From assembly GCF_006538325.1 (NCBI RefSeq), contig NZ_BJKK01000002.1, positions 372,001-436,000 on the forward strand: DNA of 64,000 nt. Direction: 5' to 3'. The DNA is from Alteromonas sp. KUL42 (GTDB lineage Bacteria; Pseudomonadota; Gammaproteobacteria; Enterobacterales; Alteromonadaceae). A model generated the notes under the pieces. It had not been told where the DNA came from. It saw only the letters and a list, made by a program, of their open reading frames with translations, and ran no database searches. Shown here piece by piece: positions 1 to 9,376 of the stretch. The translations under genes and the position numbers were made by a program. How positions within the stretch are numbered: the stretch's first letter is position 1; the number at the start of each line of letters is the position of its first letter.

Positions 1-624
1 TTGATTTAGCGGCCATTTGTTAAGGGCTGGAGCATCGCTAAAGCCAATCAACTTGTGCTGGTTTAATGTGGAGCTATTGCCAATTGCAGGATTCGCTTTC
101 AAGTATTCAGGGCTTGCGACAAGGTGAAGTTTGCTTGTACCTAATCGGCGAGCATGAAGATTTGAGTCATTGAGATCTCCAATTCGAATAGCAATATCCG
201 TTTTGTGTTCAAGTAAATCGATAATGCTGTCATGACTGGTGATATCCAGTTCAATGTCGGGGTATGCTGAGCTAAATGCACCTATCAGTGGAGTAAGCTG
301 ATGAAGTACGAATGGGCTCGCTGCATCAACCCTAAGTTTACCCGATGGAGCACGTTTCAGTAGTCGAATTGCTTCTTCACCTCGTTCCAATGTATTGAGG
401 CCTTCACGGGCATATCGCAGAAATAAATCACCTTCCTCAGTTAGTTCCAATCTCCTTGTTGTACGATTTAGCAAAGTCACCTCTAGTGAGGTTTCAAGCC
501 TACTGACAGCCCTACTGACTTTTGCAACTTGTTGATTTAGCAAACTTGCTGCATGAGAAAAACTGCCCGTATCCACAACAGTAAGAAAGGCTTCTAAGTC
601 TTCAGTTTTAGCAGAAACTGGCAT
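1..624 (-). CDS. LysR-family transcriptional regulator (3' end beyond window)
   Basis: The reading frame is open from ATG at 624 to the left edge, giving 208 residues with the C-terminus missing. Residues ~7-65 form the LysR winged helix-turn-helix: EAFLTVVDTGSFSHAAS, then VSRAVSRLE and NRTTRRLELTEEG. From ~90 the periplasmic-binding-like effector domain begins (KLRVDAASPFVLHQLTPLI). The type is that of CrgA/DmlR/YafC-like regulators. It is divergent from the MFS exporter at 791, the usual arrangement when a LysR protein controls its neighbour; a perfect inverted repeat lies 24 bases upstream of this start. The effector is unknown. Family assignment is certain; the target is inferred from position. 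Confidence 0.9.
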   Translation of the reverse strand, partial: MPVSAKTEDLEAFLTVVDTGSFSHAASLLNQQVAKVSRAVSRLETSLEVTLLNRTTRRLELTEEGDLFLRYAREGLNTLERGEEAIRLLKRAPSGKLRVDAASPFVLHQLTPLIGAFSSAYPDIELDITSHDSIIDLLEHKTDIAIRIGDLNDSNLHARRLGTSKLHLVASPEYLKANPAIGNSSTLNQHKLIGFSDAPALNKWPLNQ

Positions 625-647
625 TGCATAACTCTCATATTTTCAAA

Positions 648-670
648 AATGACAAAAGTATTTTGTCATT
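648..670. promoter_or_regulatory. Inverted repeat, candidate LysR operator
   Basis: Two perfect 10-base arms, AATGACAAAA and TTTTGTCATT, are separated by GTA. The site lies 24 bases before the LysR start and about 120 bases before the MFS start, inside the only divergent promoter region here. Size and position suit autoregulation plus control of the exporter; binding itself is inferred. Confidence 0.55.
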
Positions 671-790
671 AGTGCTGTTTTTTGCAAATAAATATGACCT
701 CACAATACATGCACTTTTAAACACCTGAAGAATTTACATGCTCATTTTCATTATTGCGCATGTTTAGTCTAATTTTTGTGAGGATAAATT

Positions 791-1957
791 ATGCCTATTG
801 CATTATTTGCACTAACGTTGAGTGCTTTTGCTATTGGTACCACTGAATTTGTGATAGTGGGCTTAGTACCAACAATAGCTACCGATCTCGGAGTAACTTT
901 ACCTAGTGCTGGATTACTGGTGAGTTTGTATGCAGTTGGTGTCGCCGTTGGTGCACCTGTATTAACCGCACTTACAGGAAAGTGGAACCGAAAACACGTT
1001 CTCCTAAGCTTAATGGCGTTATTTGTGGCGGGTAATATACTTGCATGGCAGGCCCCAAGTTATGAGAGTTTAATTTTCGCTCGTATACTTACCGGTCTTG
1101 CCCATGGTGTATTCTTCTCTATTGGCTCTACTATTGCTACCGGCTTAGTGGAAAAAGAGAAAGAGGCGAGTGCAATCGCTATTATGTTTACCGGCCTCAC
1201 TGTTGCTCTTGTTACTGGTGTTCCGTTAGGTACATGGATAGGACAAAACTTTGGCTGGAGAGCCACATTCTTAGTGGTCTCTGCCCTAGGTACTATTGCG
1301 CTAATTGGCAGTGCGTTGTTGGTGCCAAATGATCTAAAGCAAAGTAAACCTGCAACCTTAAGTGAACAAATAAAGGTGCTTATTCAGCCTCGACTTGTGT
1401 TGGTTTACCTTATGACTATTCTTGGTTATGGCGGCACGTTTACGGCATTCACTTACCTTGCTCCCATTTTGCAAGAAGAATCTGGTTTTGCACCCTCTGC
1501 AATAAGTGCCATTATGCTTGTCTATGGAGTATCTGTAGCAGTGGGTAACATTTTTGGGGGCAAGTTAGCTGATAAAAAGGGGCCAATTCGCGCGCTCAGT
1601 ATCATATTCTCTGTACTCACTGTTATCTTGTTTGCGCTTACATTTACTATGGAAAGTAAAGTAACAGCAGTGATAACTGTACTGGTGTGGGGTGCTTTTG
1701 CTTTTGGAAATGTTCCCGGCCTTCAAGTGTATGTTGTGCAGCTTGCTGAGCGGTTTACCCCCAATGCGGTCGATGTGGCCTCGGGTTTAAATATTGCCGC
1801 ATTTAATATTGGTATAGCAATGGGGTCTCTGTTAGGTGGTGCCATTGTTCAAGGCATGCAATTGTCAGACACCGCATGGATTGGTGCACTTATTTCGTTG
1901 ATTGCATTAGCGGCAACACGTTACAGCGGCTACCTCGATAAACGAGCTTCAGCATAA
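791..1957 (+). CDS. MFS transporter, DHA1 drug-efflux type (AraJ/YdhP-like)
   Basis: A 388-residue inner-membrane protein with about 12 hydrophobic segments. It opens with ALTLSAFAIGTTEFVIVGL, the hallmark of the AraJ/YdhP/NepI group of proton-driven exporters (sugars, purine ribonucleosides or drugs). The loop 2-3 motif (LTGKWNRKHVLL, ~60-72) and the repeated motif in the second half (GGKLADKKGPIRAL, ~256-269) are visible. The start is supported by GAGGATAAATT before ATG. It is divergent from a LysR gene and followed on the same strand, after 115 bases, by an aldo-keto reductase, suggesting a small detoxification or export unit. The substrate cannot be read from the sequence. Confidence 0.9.
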   Translation: MPIALFALTLSAFAIGTTEFVIVGLVPTIATDLGVTLPSAGLLVSLYAVGVAVGAPVLTALTGKWNRKHVLLSLMALFVAGNILAWQAPSYESLIFARILTGLAHGVFFSIGSTIATGLVEKEKEASAIAIMFTGLTVALVTGVPLGTWIGQNFGWRATFLVVSALGTIALIGSALLVPNDLKQSKPATLSEQIKVLIQPRLVLVYLMTILGYGGTFTAFTYLAPILQEESGFAPSAISAIMLVYGVSVAVGNIFGGKLADKKGPIRALSIIFSVLTVILFALTFTMESKVTAVITVLVWGAFAFGNVPGLQVYVVQLAERFTPNAVDVASGLNIAAFNIGIAMGSLLGGAIVQGMQLSDTAWIGALISLIALAATRYSGYLDKRASA

Positions 1958-2072
1958 CCTTCTATTGCTAATCAATTGCCATTGCACGAGTTGAAAATGG
2001 TTCAAACGTGCATACCCATAATGTAAGAGTAACAGAAACACATACTACAAATTATTTTTCTAAGGAGGCGTC

Positions 2073-2897
2073 ATGCCAACAGTAGAATCATCACCTTCAG
2101 TCATTCCTTCACTTGGCGTTGGTACATTTCGATTAAAAGACGACGAAGCGTACAACAGTGTCACAATGGCTTTAGATATTGGTTATCGTCATATTGATAC
2201 AGCTCAAATATACAAAAATGAAGCCGCGGTGGGCCGTGCAATTAAAGACAGCCCGGTACCAAGAGAAGACATCTTTGTTACAACCAAAGTGTGGAACGAC
2301 AAGTTAAATCGCACGCATTTTGTTGAAAGTGTAGAAGAGAGTTTAAGAAAACTGCAGCTATCCTATGTCGACTTGTTACTCATCCACTGGCCATCACCAG
2401 AGCACGGTGAAAGTATGCAGGAGTATTTGGGTGAACTATTGCGTGTTAAGGAAATGGGCCTAGCCAAAAATATAGGCATTTCAAACTTCACCGCTGCACA
2501 AACTGAAGAAGCAGTGCGTATTTTGGGTGAAGGTGTTATCGCAACAAATCAGATTGAAGTTCACCCGTACTTAATAAATGAGAAAGTGCGTGAAACCTGT
2601 GCAAAATACGGTATTGTGGTAACAGGTTATATGCCATTTGCTGTAGGAAAAGTGCTCAAAGACGATACTATTTTGAGCATTGCTAAGAAGTACAATGTAA
2701 CGGCTGCTGAGGTTGTTGTTGCATGGGAGCTTGCTCATGGTCTCGTGACAATACCGTCATCAACAAAAAGAGAGAATTTAGCGACAAACTTCAAAGCACT
2801 CTCGCTTAAACTCGACGCTGAAGATGTAGCTAAAATTGACGCATTAGACTGCGGTGACCGTCAGGCTACCCCCGATTTTGCGCCAGATTGGGACTAA
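2073..2897 (+). CDS. dkgB: Aldo/keto reductase, 2,5-diketo-D-gluconate reductase B type
   Basis: This 274-residue TIM-barrel NADPH-dependent reductase reads very close to E. coli DkgB (267 residues) along its whole length. Shared blocks include LGVGTFRLKDDEAYNSV near the start, NIGISNFT, IPSSTKRENL (the cofactor phosphate site) and the ending APDWD. The catalytic tetrad is visible: Asp42, Tyr47, Lys72 and His105 (in LIHWPSP). DkgB reduces 2,5-diketogluconate and methylglyoxal-type aldehydes in the cytosol. The start has an excellent ribosome site, AAGGAGG, about 6 bases before ATG. It follows the MFS gene on the same strand and may share its LysR control. Confidence 0.9.
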   Translation: MPTVESSPSVIPSLGVGTFRLKDDEAYNSVTMALDIGYRHIDTAQIYKNEAAVGRAIKDSPVPREDIFVTTKVWNDKLNRTHFVESVEESLRKLQLSYVDLLLIHWPSPEHGESMQEYLGELLRVKEMGLAKNIGISNFTAAQTEEAVRILGEGVIATNQIEVHPYLINEKVRETCAKYGIVVTGYMPFAVGKVLKDDTILSIAKKYNVTAAEVVVAWELAHGLVTIPSSTKRENLATNFKALSLKLDAEDVAKIDALDCGDRQATPDFAPDWD

Positions 2898-2952
2898 CAT
2901 GAACAAAAACGTACCGTATCTTTAGAATTTGAAAAGCCAAGCAAAAGTTCAA

Positions 2953-3987
2953 TTACGTCAAAAAGGTATGGTGTCGTGTTGCGGTGAAGGTATTTAGAAG
3001 TTTGTGCACAACATAAACAACGGAGAGGGCAATTAAAATAGACACCATCACTGAAGCAAAGCGATATAATGCACTGTAAACCAAGTCCTGTTGCGGGGTT
3101 AAGTTTTGTCCGTATAAAATCCCAAAGGTTGTCAATGCGCCAAACGCCGCACCAGCACCTCCGCCACCCAGTGCATGGTTTCTGCTCATGATAAAGGTTA
3201 GAAACCAAAGCGATAGAGTGGCAAAAAAGAGGACATTGGAGTTTCCCCACAATATCAACTGAAGAAATAAAGCGAGGTTGCAGCCTATTAAGGTGCCTAT
3301 AGCACGTTGTAACCCGCTTACCGTTGCCCCCTTCCAGCACATGGGAAATAGCACCAAAATAGTTGCCACTTGCGCAGAGATAGATTCCTGTAAATCGAAT
3401 ACTTGAAAGAAAACAAATGACAAGGTTGCCACAATGCTACACAAGAGTGCTTCATGTCGTACGCTCGACGCCGATTTATCTACCTTGGGAGGAGGTTGCC
3501 TTGCTTCTGTATCCTTAAAAAGTGTAAACATTGCACTGGCAATAAGCAATGAAAGCAAGCTTGCACGTACATTTGCAATACCAATAGTGTAGAGGCTGTT
3601 TCCCGATGCTCCATAGCTTGCCATGTGAAGCTGAATAGATAAACCGACCACGGAAAACGCACCGAAGAAAAATAATGTGCCTTTACTCATTTGTGTAAAA
3701 AGGAAGATAAATACCAAAAAGACGAGTAATGCGCACAGCAAAGGTAAATGGGAAAAATAGCTATAGGTGGTCAGTACAAACAGGGTAGGAAGCAGCGAAC
3801 CCAGTATAAATTGCCTGATGATGTGGGGCGTAAATACAGGTGCCAACCCTAGTAATAACATTGGATAAACAGTATAAAAAATACCGAAGGGCCAGTTTAG
3901 CGACTTACTAACAAAAAAGCCCAGCGCACTGCCTGTGGCAATGCGCAATGTTTGGTTTAAATCGTTGTTTGAAAGTGTACTATTCAT
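2953..3987 (-). CDS. DUF2955 / FUSC-like inner-membrane efflux protein
   Basis: This 344-residue, strongly hydrophobic protein has two sets of about five membrane segments separated by a short cytosolic stretch (KDTEARQPPPKVDKSAS, ~157-173). That is the build of the DUF2955 branch of the fusaric-acid/aromatic-acid exporter superfamily. It is the last gene of a three-gene operon (MarR, HlyD-type adaptor, this protein); the adaptor ends 26 bases before its ATG. Such pairs pump small aromatic or toxic compounds outward. The substrate is not deducible. The assignment rests on topology and the adaptor partner more than on a sharp motif. Confidence 0.8.
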   Translation of the reverse strand: MNSTLSNNDLNQTLRIATGSALGFFVSKSLNWPFGIFYTVYPMLLLGLAPVFTPHIIRQFILGSLLPTLFVLTTYSYFSHLPLLCALLVFLVFIFLFTQMSKGTLFFFGAFSVVGLSIQLHMASYGASGNSLYTIGIANVRASLLSLLIASAMFTLFKDTEARQPPPKVDKSASSVRHEALLCSIVATLSFVFFQVFDLQESISAQVATILVLFPMCWKGATVSGLQRAIGTLIGCNLALFLQLILWGNSNVLFFATLSLWFLTFIMSRNHALGGGGAGAAFGALTTFGILYGQNLTPQQDLVYSALYRFASVMVSILIALSVVYVVHKLLNTFTATRHHTFLT

Positions 3988-4013
3988 AAGTAGACGCGCA
4001 TTCTGAAGCGTTT

Positions 4014-5093
4014 TTAGTAAACAAAGTGTAAGTAGCTAACAAAGGTAATCTGGGCTTCGGCAAAAAATTGTGCGAGGGGTGTTTCTGGTAATATTTGCAC
4101 GGTGGCGCGAGCCCCACTGGTTAGTTTGCGAGAGGTACGTTCACTGCTTACTGGCGATACCACAAGGTGCAATCGCTGTCGCTGTGCGTCTCTTACCCAT
4201 CTGTTTGACGCTTCTACTTTAGATAAGCTGCCATCAGGCGTTAGTTGTCCGTCGCTAACACCAGCTTCAAAGTCGTGAATTTGTGCGTTGAATACCTCAC
4301 CCGGTAGTGCATCAAATACCACTAATGCGCGACTATCCTCTGTAACGTGAAGTAGTGACTTTTCTCTGAAGTCAGCGACTAAATCTGCGTTGTTAGTTAC
4401 TAGCGTAGCAAGCGGTGTACCTTGTTTAGCGAAGGTGCCTGTTGTTACCTGCATATTACTTATCACACCGTCTGCAGGCGCTCTTACGGTGGTGTAAGTT
4501 AAGTTTAATTTAGCTACATCTACGGCAGTTTTAGCTTGCTTCAAAAGAAGGTTGTCTTGAGTGCTACTACCTCTTTCCACACGTATACGGGTTAGTTCAG
4601 CTTGTAGCGCTTGCAATGACGCTTTTGCCGCAGCAGTTTGCGCAATAATTCTATCGGTCTCTTGTTGAGAAATAGCTTTACTGCCAATCAATGATTTTGC
4701 CCGTTGTAATTCGCCATTGCGCTCATTCAACGTGGCTTTGGCTGCCTCAATATCAGCCTTGGTAGCTAAAATATCAGCATCGAGCTGCTGATTTTTAAGA
4801 AGGGCTTCATCGTATTGCAATTGAGCTTGTCTGTAGGCAAGTTCAAAAGGTGTTGAGTCAATAGTAAACAACAAATCACCTTCTCTTACTTCCTGGTTTT
4901 CGACAACGTGAACCTCAATGATATGACCATTTAAACGAGGCGTAACCTGCGTTACTTTATAGTAAAGGCGCGCCTGTGGCGTCATCGGCATGTATAAATC
5001 GGCAACAATAAAATACACAAAACTCACTGCGAAAAAGCCTAAAAAGGCTTTTACATAGAGCGCAAATTTTTCATCGGGTGTTCGTTTAGCCAT
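4014..5093 (-). CDS. HlyD/EmrA-family membrane fusion protein
   Basis: A 359-residue periplasmic adaptor. An N-terminal anchor (ALYVKAFLGFFAVSFVYFIV, ~11-30) is followed by a biotinyl-lipoyl half motif (VTPRLNGHIIEVHVVENQEV), a long alpha-helical hairpin rich in Ala, Gln and Glu (~85-190), the second lipoyl half (VRAPADGVISNMQV, ~200-213) and a beta-barrel end. It would bridge the DUF2955 permease to the cell envelope, as AaeA does for AaeB. Its ATG overlaps the MarR stop codon by one base (TAATG), which indicates translational coupling. The adaptor family is certain; the transported compound is unknown. Confidence 0.9.
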   Translation of the reverse strand: MAKRTPDEKFALYVKAFLGFFAVSFVYFIVADLYMPMTPQARLYYKVTQVTPRLNGHIIEVHVVENQEVREGDLLFTIDSTPFELAYRQAQLQYDEALLKNQQLDADILATKADIEAAKATLNERNGELQRAKSLIGSKAISQQETDRIIAQTAAAKASLQALQAELTRIRVERGSSTQDNLLLKQAKTAVDVAKLNLTYTTVRAPADGVISNMQVTTGTFAKQGTPLATLVTNNADLVADFREKSLLHVTEDSRALVVFDALPGEVFNAQIHDFEAGVSDGQLTPDGSLSKVEASNRWVRDAQRQRLHLVVSPVSSERTSRKLTSGARATVQILPETPLAQFFAEAQITFVSYLHFVY

Positions 5094-5545
5094 TACAGTT
5101 TCTCTAACAATTGCCTAGCATTGTGTTCTATTTTGTTTATTCCGCGTACCATTGTTGCGAGCTCTTCTTCGCTGATCCCTTGATATAGTTCATTTCTAAT
5201 CGCATTCAGTGTGCTTTCTATGTCGTTCATACGGGCCCGTCCTGTAGGCGTGAAATAGAGCAGTCGATTGCGTTTATCAGAGGTATCGGTTATTCGTTTG
5301 ATAAGGCCCGTTGTTTCAAGTTGCTTAATGGTGCGAGTTAAACTGGGCATCTCTATTTGCATTTTTTCCGCTACCATCTGCTGCGTGCAGCCTTCACCAA
5401 TTAGCGCCATATACGTCATCACTCGCCATCTCGATTCGGTTAAATCTAAATTAGCAACAGACTCCGTGACGGTTTTGCGACATAAAAACGAGGTGCGCGC
5501 AAAAAGTGCAACAATGTGAAGTGGCATTGGTTCATCAAATGACAT
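5093..5545 (-). CDS. MarR/SlyA-family transcriptional regulator
   Basis: A 150-residue winged-helix dimer protein. LTESRWRVMTYMALIGEGCT (~36-55) leads to the recognition helix (MPSLTRTIKQLETTGLIKR, ~76-94), and the wing carries the family signature DTSDKRNRLLYFTPTGR. It is the first gene of the efflux operon and sits directly beside two palindromes of SlyA type, so it probably represses its own operon and is released by the exported compound or a phenolic ligand. Family and local target are well supported; the ligand is unknown. Confidence 0.9.
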   Translation of the reverse strand: MSFDEPMPLHIVALFARTSFLCRKTVTESVANLDLTESRWRVMTYMALIGEGCTQQMVAEKMQIEMPSLTRTIKQLETTGLIKRITDTSDKRNRLLYFTPTGRARMNDIESTLNAIRNELYQGISEEELATMVRGINKIEHNARQLLEKL

Positions 5546-5560
5546 AGGAAAATCTTTAAT

Positions 5561-5603
5561 TTACTTAGCATGCTAACTATTATTGGTGCTTAGCGTGCTA
5601 AGT
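5561..5603. promoter_or_regulatory. Double MarR/SlyA-type operator
   Basis: Two palindromes lie 16-60 bases before the MarR start: TTAGCATGCTAA (5565-5576) and CTTAGC-GT-GCTAAG (5589-5602). Their centres are 25 bases apart. The half-site TTAGC matches the known SlyA consensus TTAGCAAGCTAA. Position and repetition strongly suggest the autorepression site of the operon. Confidence 0.7.
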
Positions 5604-5907
5604 AAATGGGGTTTCGATGAGTTTATGAATAATTGCGCTTAATATTTTTTGTTTCCTCGTTTAACTTGAGCCTGTTTATGGCCAGTGAGTGGTGCAAGAA
5701 AAATTGTTTATAGATTCTCAGTTTCTTCCTAATTCGCTCTACTGTTACTCGTCGTAAAATGCTAAAATCCGCGCCAATAATTGCCAAGCCGTATCAAGCG
5801 TTTTATCGCAACTTCTGATTTGCGCGGAAAAGTATTGCTTATCCGTTACAAAACGCACCTGTAAATCTCATATTTACAGAGATAATAGATAATGAAGATA
5901 AGTATTG
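5604..5907. other. Intergenic region upstream of prfC
   Basis: About 300 bases of AT-rich sequence separate the MarR operator from prfC. It must hold the prfC promoter, but no convincing -35/-10 pair, RNA structure or small ORF with a ribosome site was recognised. Confidence 0.5.
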
Positions 5908-7497
5908 ATGTCAGATAAGAAGCTTCTTGAAGAGATAAAAAAGCGACGCACGTTCGCAATCATATCGCACCCGGATGCGGGTAAAACCACCATTACTGAG
6001 AAAGTATTGTTGTTCGGACGCGCGCTGCAAACCGCTGGTACGGTAAAAGGCAAAAAGTCGGGCCAGCATGCTAAGTCTGATTGGATGGAAATGGAAAAAG
6101 AGCGTGGGATCTCGGTTACTACCTCGGTCATGCAATTTCCCTATAGCGATCACTTAGTAAACCTTCTCGATACGCCGGGGCACGAAGACTTCTCTGAAGA
6201 TACGTATCGCACACTAACCGCTGTTGACTCATGTCTTATGGTTATTGATGCAGCAAAAGGGGTAGAAGACAGAACCCGTAAATTAATGGAAGTTACCCGT
6301 CTTCGCGACACGCCTATTGTTACCTTCATGAATAAACTCGATCGCGATATTCGTGATCCTATGGAGTTACTTGATGAAGTTGAGACCGAACTTGATATCT
6401 TGTGCGCGCCGATCACATGGCCAATTGGTTGCGGGAAGAGTTTTAAAGGGGTGTATCATTTACACCGTGATGAGACCATTTTGTACCAAAGCGGTCAGGG
6501 TCATACCATTCAAGATGTACGCATTATTAAAGGGCTAGATAACCCAGAGCTTGATACCGCAGTAGGAAGTGACCTTGCTGGAAACTTGCGTGATGAACTT
6601 GAACTTGTTCGCGGTGCATCTAACGAATTTGAGCAAGAACTGTTTTTAGAAGGGCAGTTAACTCCGGTATTTTTCGGAACTGCATTGGGTAATTTCGGTG
6701 TTGATCACATGCTCGACGGTTTGGTGGAGTGGGCGCCTGAGCCATTGGGGCGTGATACTGATGAAGGCGCTATCAAAAGTACTGACGGTAAGTTCAGTGG
6801 TTTTGTCTTTAAGATCCAAGCCAACATGGACCCGAAACACCGTGACCGTATCGCGTTTTGTCGTATTGTGTCAGGCAAATATGAGAAAGGCATGAAAATG
6901 CGTAATAGCCGTTTAGGTAAAGACGTACGTATTTCTGATGCACTTACCTTTCTTGCTGGCGATCGTTCATTACTTGAAGAAGCGTATGCAGGGGATATTA
7001 TCGGGTTACACAACCACGGTACCATCCGTATTGGTGATACTTTTACGTCTGGCGATAATTATCGCTTCACGGGTATTCCTAACTTCGCACCAGAGCTATT
7101 CAAGCGTATACGCTTGAAAGATCCGCTTAAACAGAAACAGCTACTTAAAGGCCTAATCCAGTTATCTGAAGAAGGTGCCGTTCAGGTATTCCGCCCACTG
7201 GCCAACAATGATTTGATTGTGGGGGCGGTAGGTGTACTTCAGTTTGACGTGGTTGTTGCGCGTCTTAAGTCAGAGTACAACGTAGATGCACTGTATGAGC
7301 ACATCAATGTTAGCACCGCGCGTTGGGTATATTCTGACAATGAGAAGAAACTAGACGAGTTCCGTCGTAAAGGTGAACAAAACCTTGCTCTTGATGGTGG
7401 TGATAACCTAACGTATATCGCACCCACAATGGTGAATCTGCAGTTAGCACAAGAGCGCTACCCAGACATTCAGTTTAAGAACACGCGCGAAAATTAA
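5908..7497 (+). CDS. prfC: Peptide chain release factor 3 (RF3)
   Basis: A translational GTPase that recycles RF1/RF2 from the ribosome after termination. The P-loop HPDAGKTT is at 21-28, the switch II motif DTPGHEDF lies at ~88, and the base-specificity motif NKLD follows. The elongation-factor-like domains end in [12 protein letters not shown]. Starting at ATG 5908 gives 529 residues, the length of E. coli RF3; the TTG three bases upstream is less likely. argS follows after 18 bases on the same strand and is probably cotranscribed. Confidence 0.97.
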   Translation: MSDKKLLEEIKKRRTFAIISHPDAGKTTITEKVLLFGRALQTAGTVKGKKSGQHAKSDWMEMEKERGISVTTSVMQFPYSDHLVNLLDTPGHEDFSEDTYRTLTAVDSCLMVIDAAKGVEDRTRKLMEVTRLRDTPIVTFMNKLDRDIRDPMELLDEVETELDILCAPITWPIGCGKSFKGVYHLHRDETILYQSGQGHTIQDVRIIKGLDNPELDTAVGSDLAGNLRDELELVRGASNEFEQELFLEGQLTPVFFGTALGNFGVDHMLDGLVEWAPEPLGRDTDEGAIKSTDGKFSGFVFKIQANMDPKHRDRIAFCRIVSGKYEKGMKMRNSRLGKDVRISDALTFLAGDRSLLEEAYAGDIIGLHNHGTIRIGDTFTSGDNYRFTGIPNFAPELFKRIRLKDPLKQKQLLKGLIQLSEEGAVQVFRPLANNDLIVGAVGVLQFDVVVARLKSEYNVDALYEHINVSTARWVYSDNEKKLDEFRRKGEQNLALDGGDNLTYIAPTMVNLQLAQERYPDIQFKNTREN

Positions 7498-7515
7498 AGA
7501 AAGATAAAGAACACT

Positions 7516-9246
7516 ATGAATATACATGCACTATTAGTTAACCGTTTCACTGAAGCACTTCAAGAGATGGGTGTTGAAAACGCACCAGTGCCAGTTTCGC
7601 GCAGTGCTCGACCTGAGTTTGGTGAATACCAGTTCAATGGCGCAATGGCGTTGGCGAAGCAACTAAAGCAAAAGCCTCGAGACATCGCTGAGAAAATTGT
7701 CGAGACCGTAAAGCTTGACGATATCGCCAGTAAACTTGAAGTTGCAGGGCCGGGCTTTATCAACGTGCATTTAGACGATGCATGGTTGTCAAATCAATGC
7801 GAACTTTCATTGACTGACCCTCGTTTAGGTATTGCTAAATCGCAGCAACAGAATATTGTTGTCGATTATTCGTCTCCTAACCTAGCCAAAGAAATGCACG
7901 TGGGCCACTTACGTACCACTATCATTGGCGATGCAGTGGTGAAAGTGCTTGAATTTTTAGGGCACAACGTAATTCGTCAGAATCACATGGGTGACTGGGG
8001 TACGCAGTTTGGTATGTTGCTAGCGCACCTTTCCGATAAGCTTCAAGAAGAGGTCGCTGAAACGGCGCTTTCAGACCTTGAAGACTTCTACCGTGAAGCC
8101 AAAGTACGCTTTGATGAAGAAGAGGGTTTTGCTGACCGCGCTCGTGAGTACGTAGTTAAGCTACAAGGTGGGGATGAGCAATGTTTGGCATTGTGGGAGA
8201 AGTTTATCGATGTGTCGATAGCACACTCTGAAGAAGTGTACGACAAATTAAACGTAAGCCTTACTCGCAAAGATATTATGGGTGAATCAGCCTATAACGA
8301 CGACTTAGCCAATGTAATAAGTGACCTAAAAGCGCAAGGCATTGCCGTAGAGGACCAAGGCGCGCAAGTGGTATTTATCCCTGAGCTTGCTGACAAAGAG
8401 GGCAACCCTGCCGTTTATATCGTACAAAAATCTGGTGGGGGGTATTTGTACGCCACTACAGATTTGGCTGCCATGCGTTACCGCAGTGGTAAATTGAATG
8501 CTGATCGTACTCTTATTCTTACCGATGCACGTCAGGCACTTCACTTCAAACAAACCGAAATTGTTGGCCGCAAAGCTGGCTTTATGAAAGAAGCGCAAAC
8601 TTACGAGCACTGTCCATTCGGTATGATGTTAGGTAGTGATGGCAAGCCGTTTAAAACCCGTACTGGTGGAACGGTTAAGTTAGTTGAACTATTGGATGAA
8701 GCTGTAGAACGTGCAGGTAAATTGATAGCTGAGCGCGACAACGATTTGAGTGTCGATGAACTCAAAGAAGTGGCGCGTAAAGTGGGTATTGGCGCGGTTA
8801 AATATGCAGACCTTTCCAAAAACCGTACTACAGATTACATGTTCAACTGGGATTCAATGCTGAGTTTTGAAGGAAATACGGCACCGTACCTTCAATATGC
8901 GTATACCCGTGTAAAAAGCCTCTTTAGAAAAGCCGGCGTTGAAATGGCGAACATGCCAGTAGACATCAATATAGTTGAAAAGCAAGAACATGCACTTGCC
9001 GTGCTACTCATGCAATTTGAAGAAGTCATTGGCATGGTTTCTCGCGAAGCAACGCCTCACGTGTTGTGTACCTACTTGTACGATGTGGCGTCTGCATTCA
9101 TGACCTTCTATGAAGCCTGTCCTATGCTTAAAGAGGGAATTGAGCCTGAAGTACGCGATAGTCGTTTAGCATTGTCAGCCCTAGTTGCCAAAACACTTGA
9201 GAAAGGTTTGACCCTATTAGGTATTGAAACACTAGAAAAAATGTAG
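7516..9246 (+). CDS. argS: Arginyl-tRNA synthetase
   Basis: This 576-residue class I synthetase charges tRNA-Arg. The N-terminal tRNA-binding Add-1 domain (~1-110) is followed by the catalytic core with the HIGH-type motif HVGH at 128-131 (in NLAKEMHVGHLRTTIIGD). The active-site block FKTRTGGTVKL replaces a canonical KMSK, as is normal in ArgRS. The DALR anticodon domain (YAYTRVKSLFRKAG onward) closes the protein. It sits 18 bases after prfC and is followed by a strong intrinsic terminator, so the two genes form a unit. Confidence 0.97.
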   Translation: MNIHALLVNRFTEALQEMGVENAPVPVSRSARPEFGEYQFNGAMALAKQLKQKPRDIAEKIVETVKLDDIASKLEVAGPGFINVHLDDAWLSNQCELSLTDPRLGIAKSQQQNIVVDYSSPNLAKEMHVGHLRTTIIGDAVVKVLEFLGHNVIRQNHMGDWGTQFGMLLAHLSDKLQEEVAETALSDLEDFYREAKVRFDEEEGFADRAREYVVKLQGGDEQCLALWEKFIDVSIAHSEEVYDKLNVSLTRKDIMGESAYNDDLANVISDLKAQGIAVEDQGAQVVFIPELADKEGNPAVYIVQKSGGGYLYATTDLAAMRYRSGKLNADRTLILTDARQALHFKQTEIVGRKAGFMKEAQTYEHCPFGMMLGSDGKPFKTRTGGTVKLVELLDEAVERAGKLIAERDNDLSVDELKEVARKVGIGAVKYADLSKNRTTDYMFNWDSMLSFEGNTAPYLQYAYTRVKSLFRKAGVEMANMPVDINIVEKQEHALAVLLMQFEEVIGMVSREATPHVLCTYLYDVASAFMTFYEACPMLKEGIEPEVRDSRLALSALVAKTLEKGLTLLGIETLEKM

Positions 9247-9280
9247 TGTTCGCGGTACAACTAGTAAAGTGTTTATGAAA

Positions 9281-9310
9281 AAGGCTGACAATTATTGTCA
9301 GCCTTTTTTT
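9281..9310 (+). terminator. Rho-independent terminator after argS
   Basis: Perfect 11-base stem, AAGGCTGACAA with TTGTCAGCCTT, around a TTA loop. A run of seven T follows (9304-9310). It lies 35 bases after the argS stop. Confidence 0.93.
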
Positions 9311-9376
9311 ATACTTTATAAGTGAACGTCATTTCACTACAACCAAGAATAGATAAATCAAAGACAGGAAACTCAC

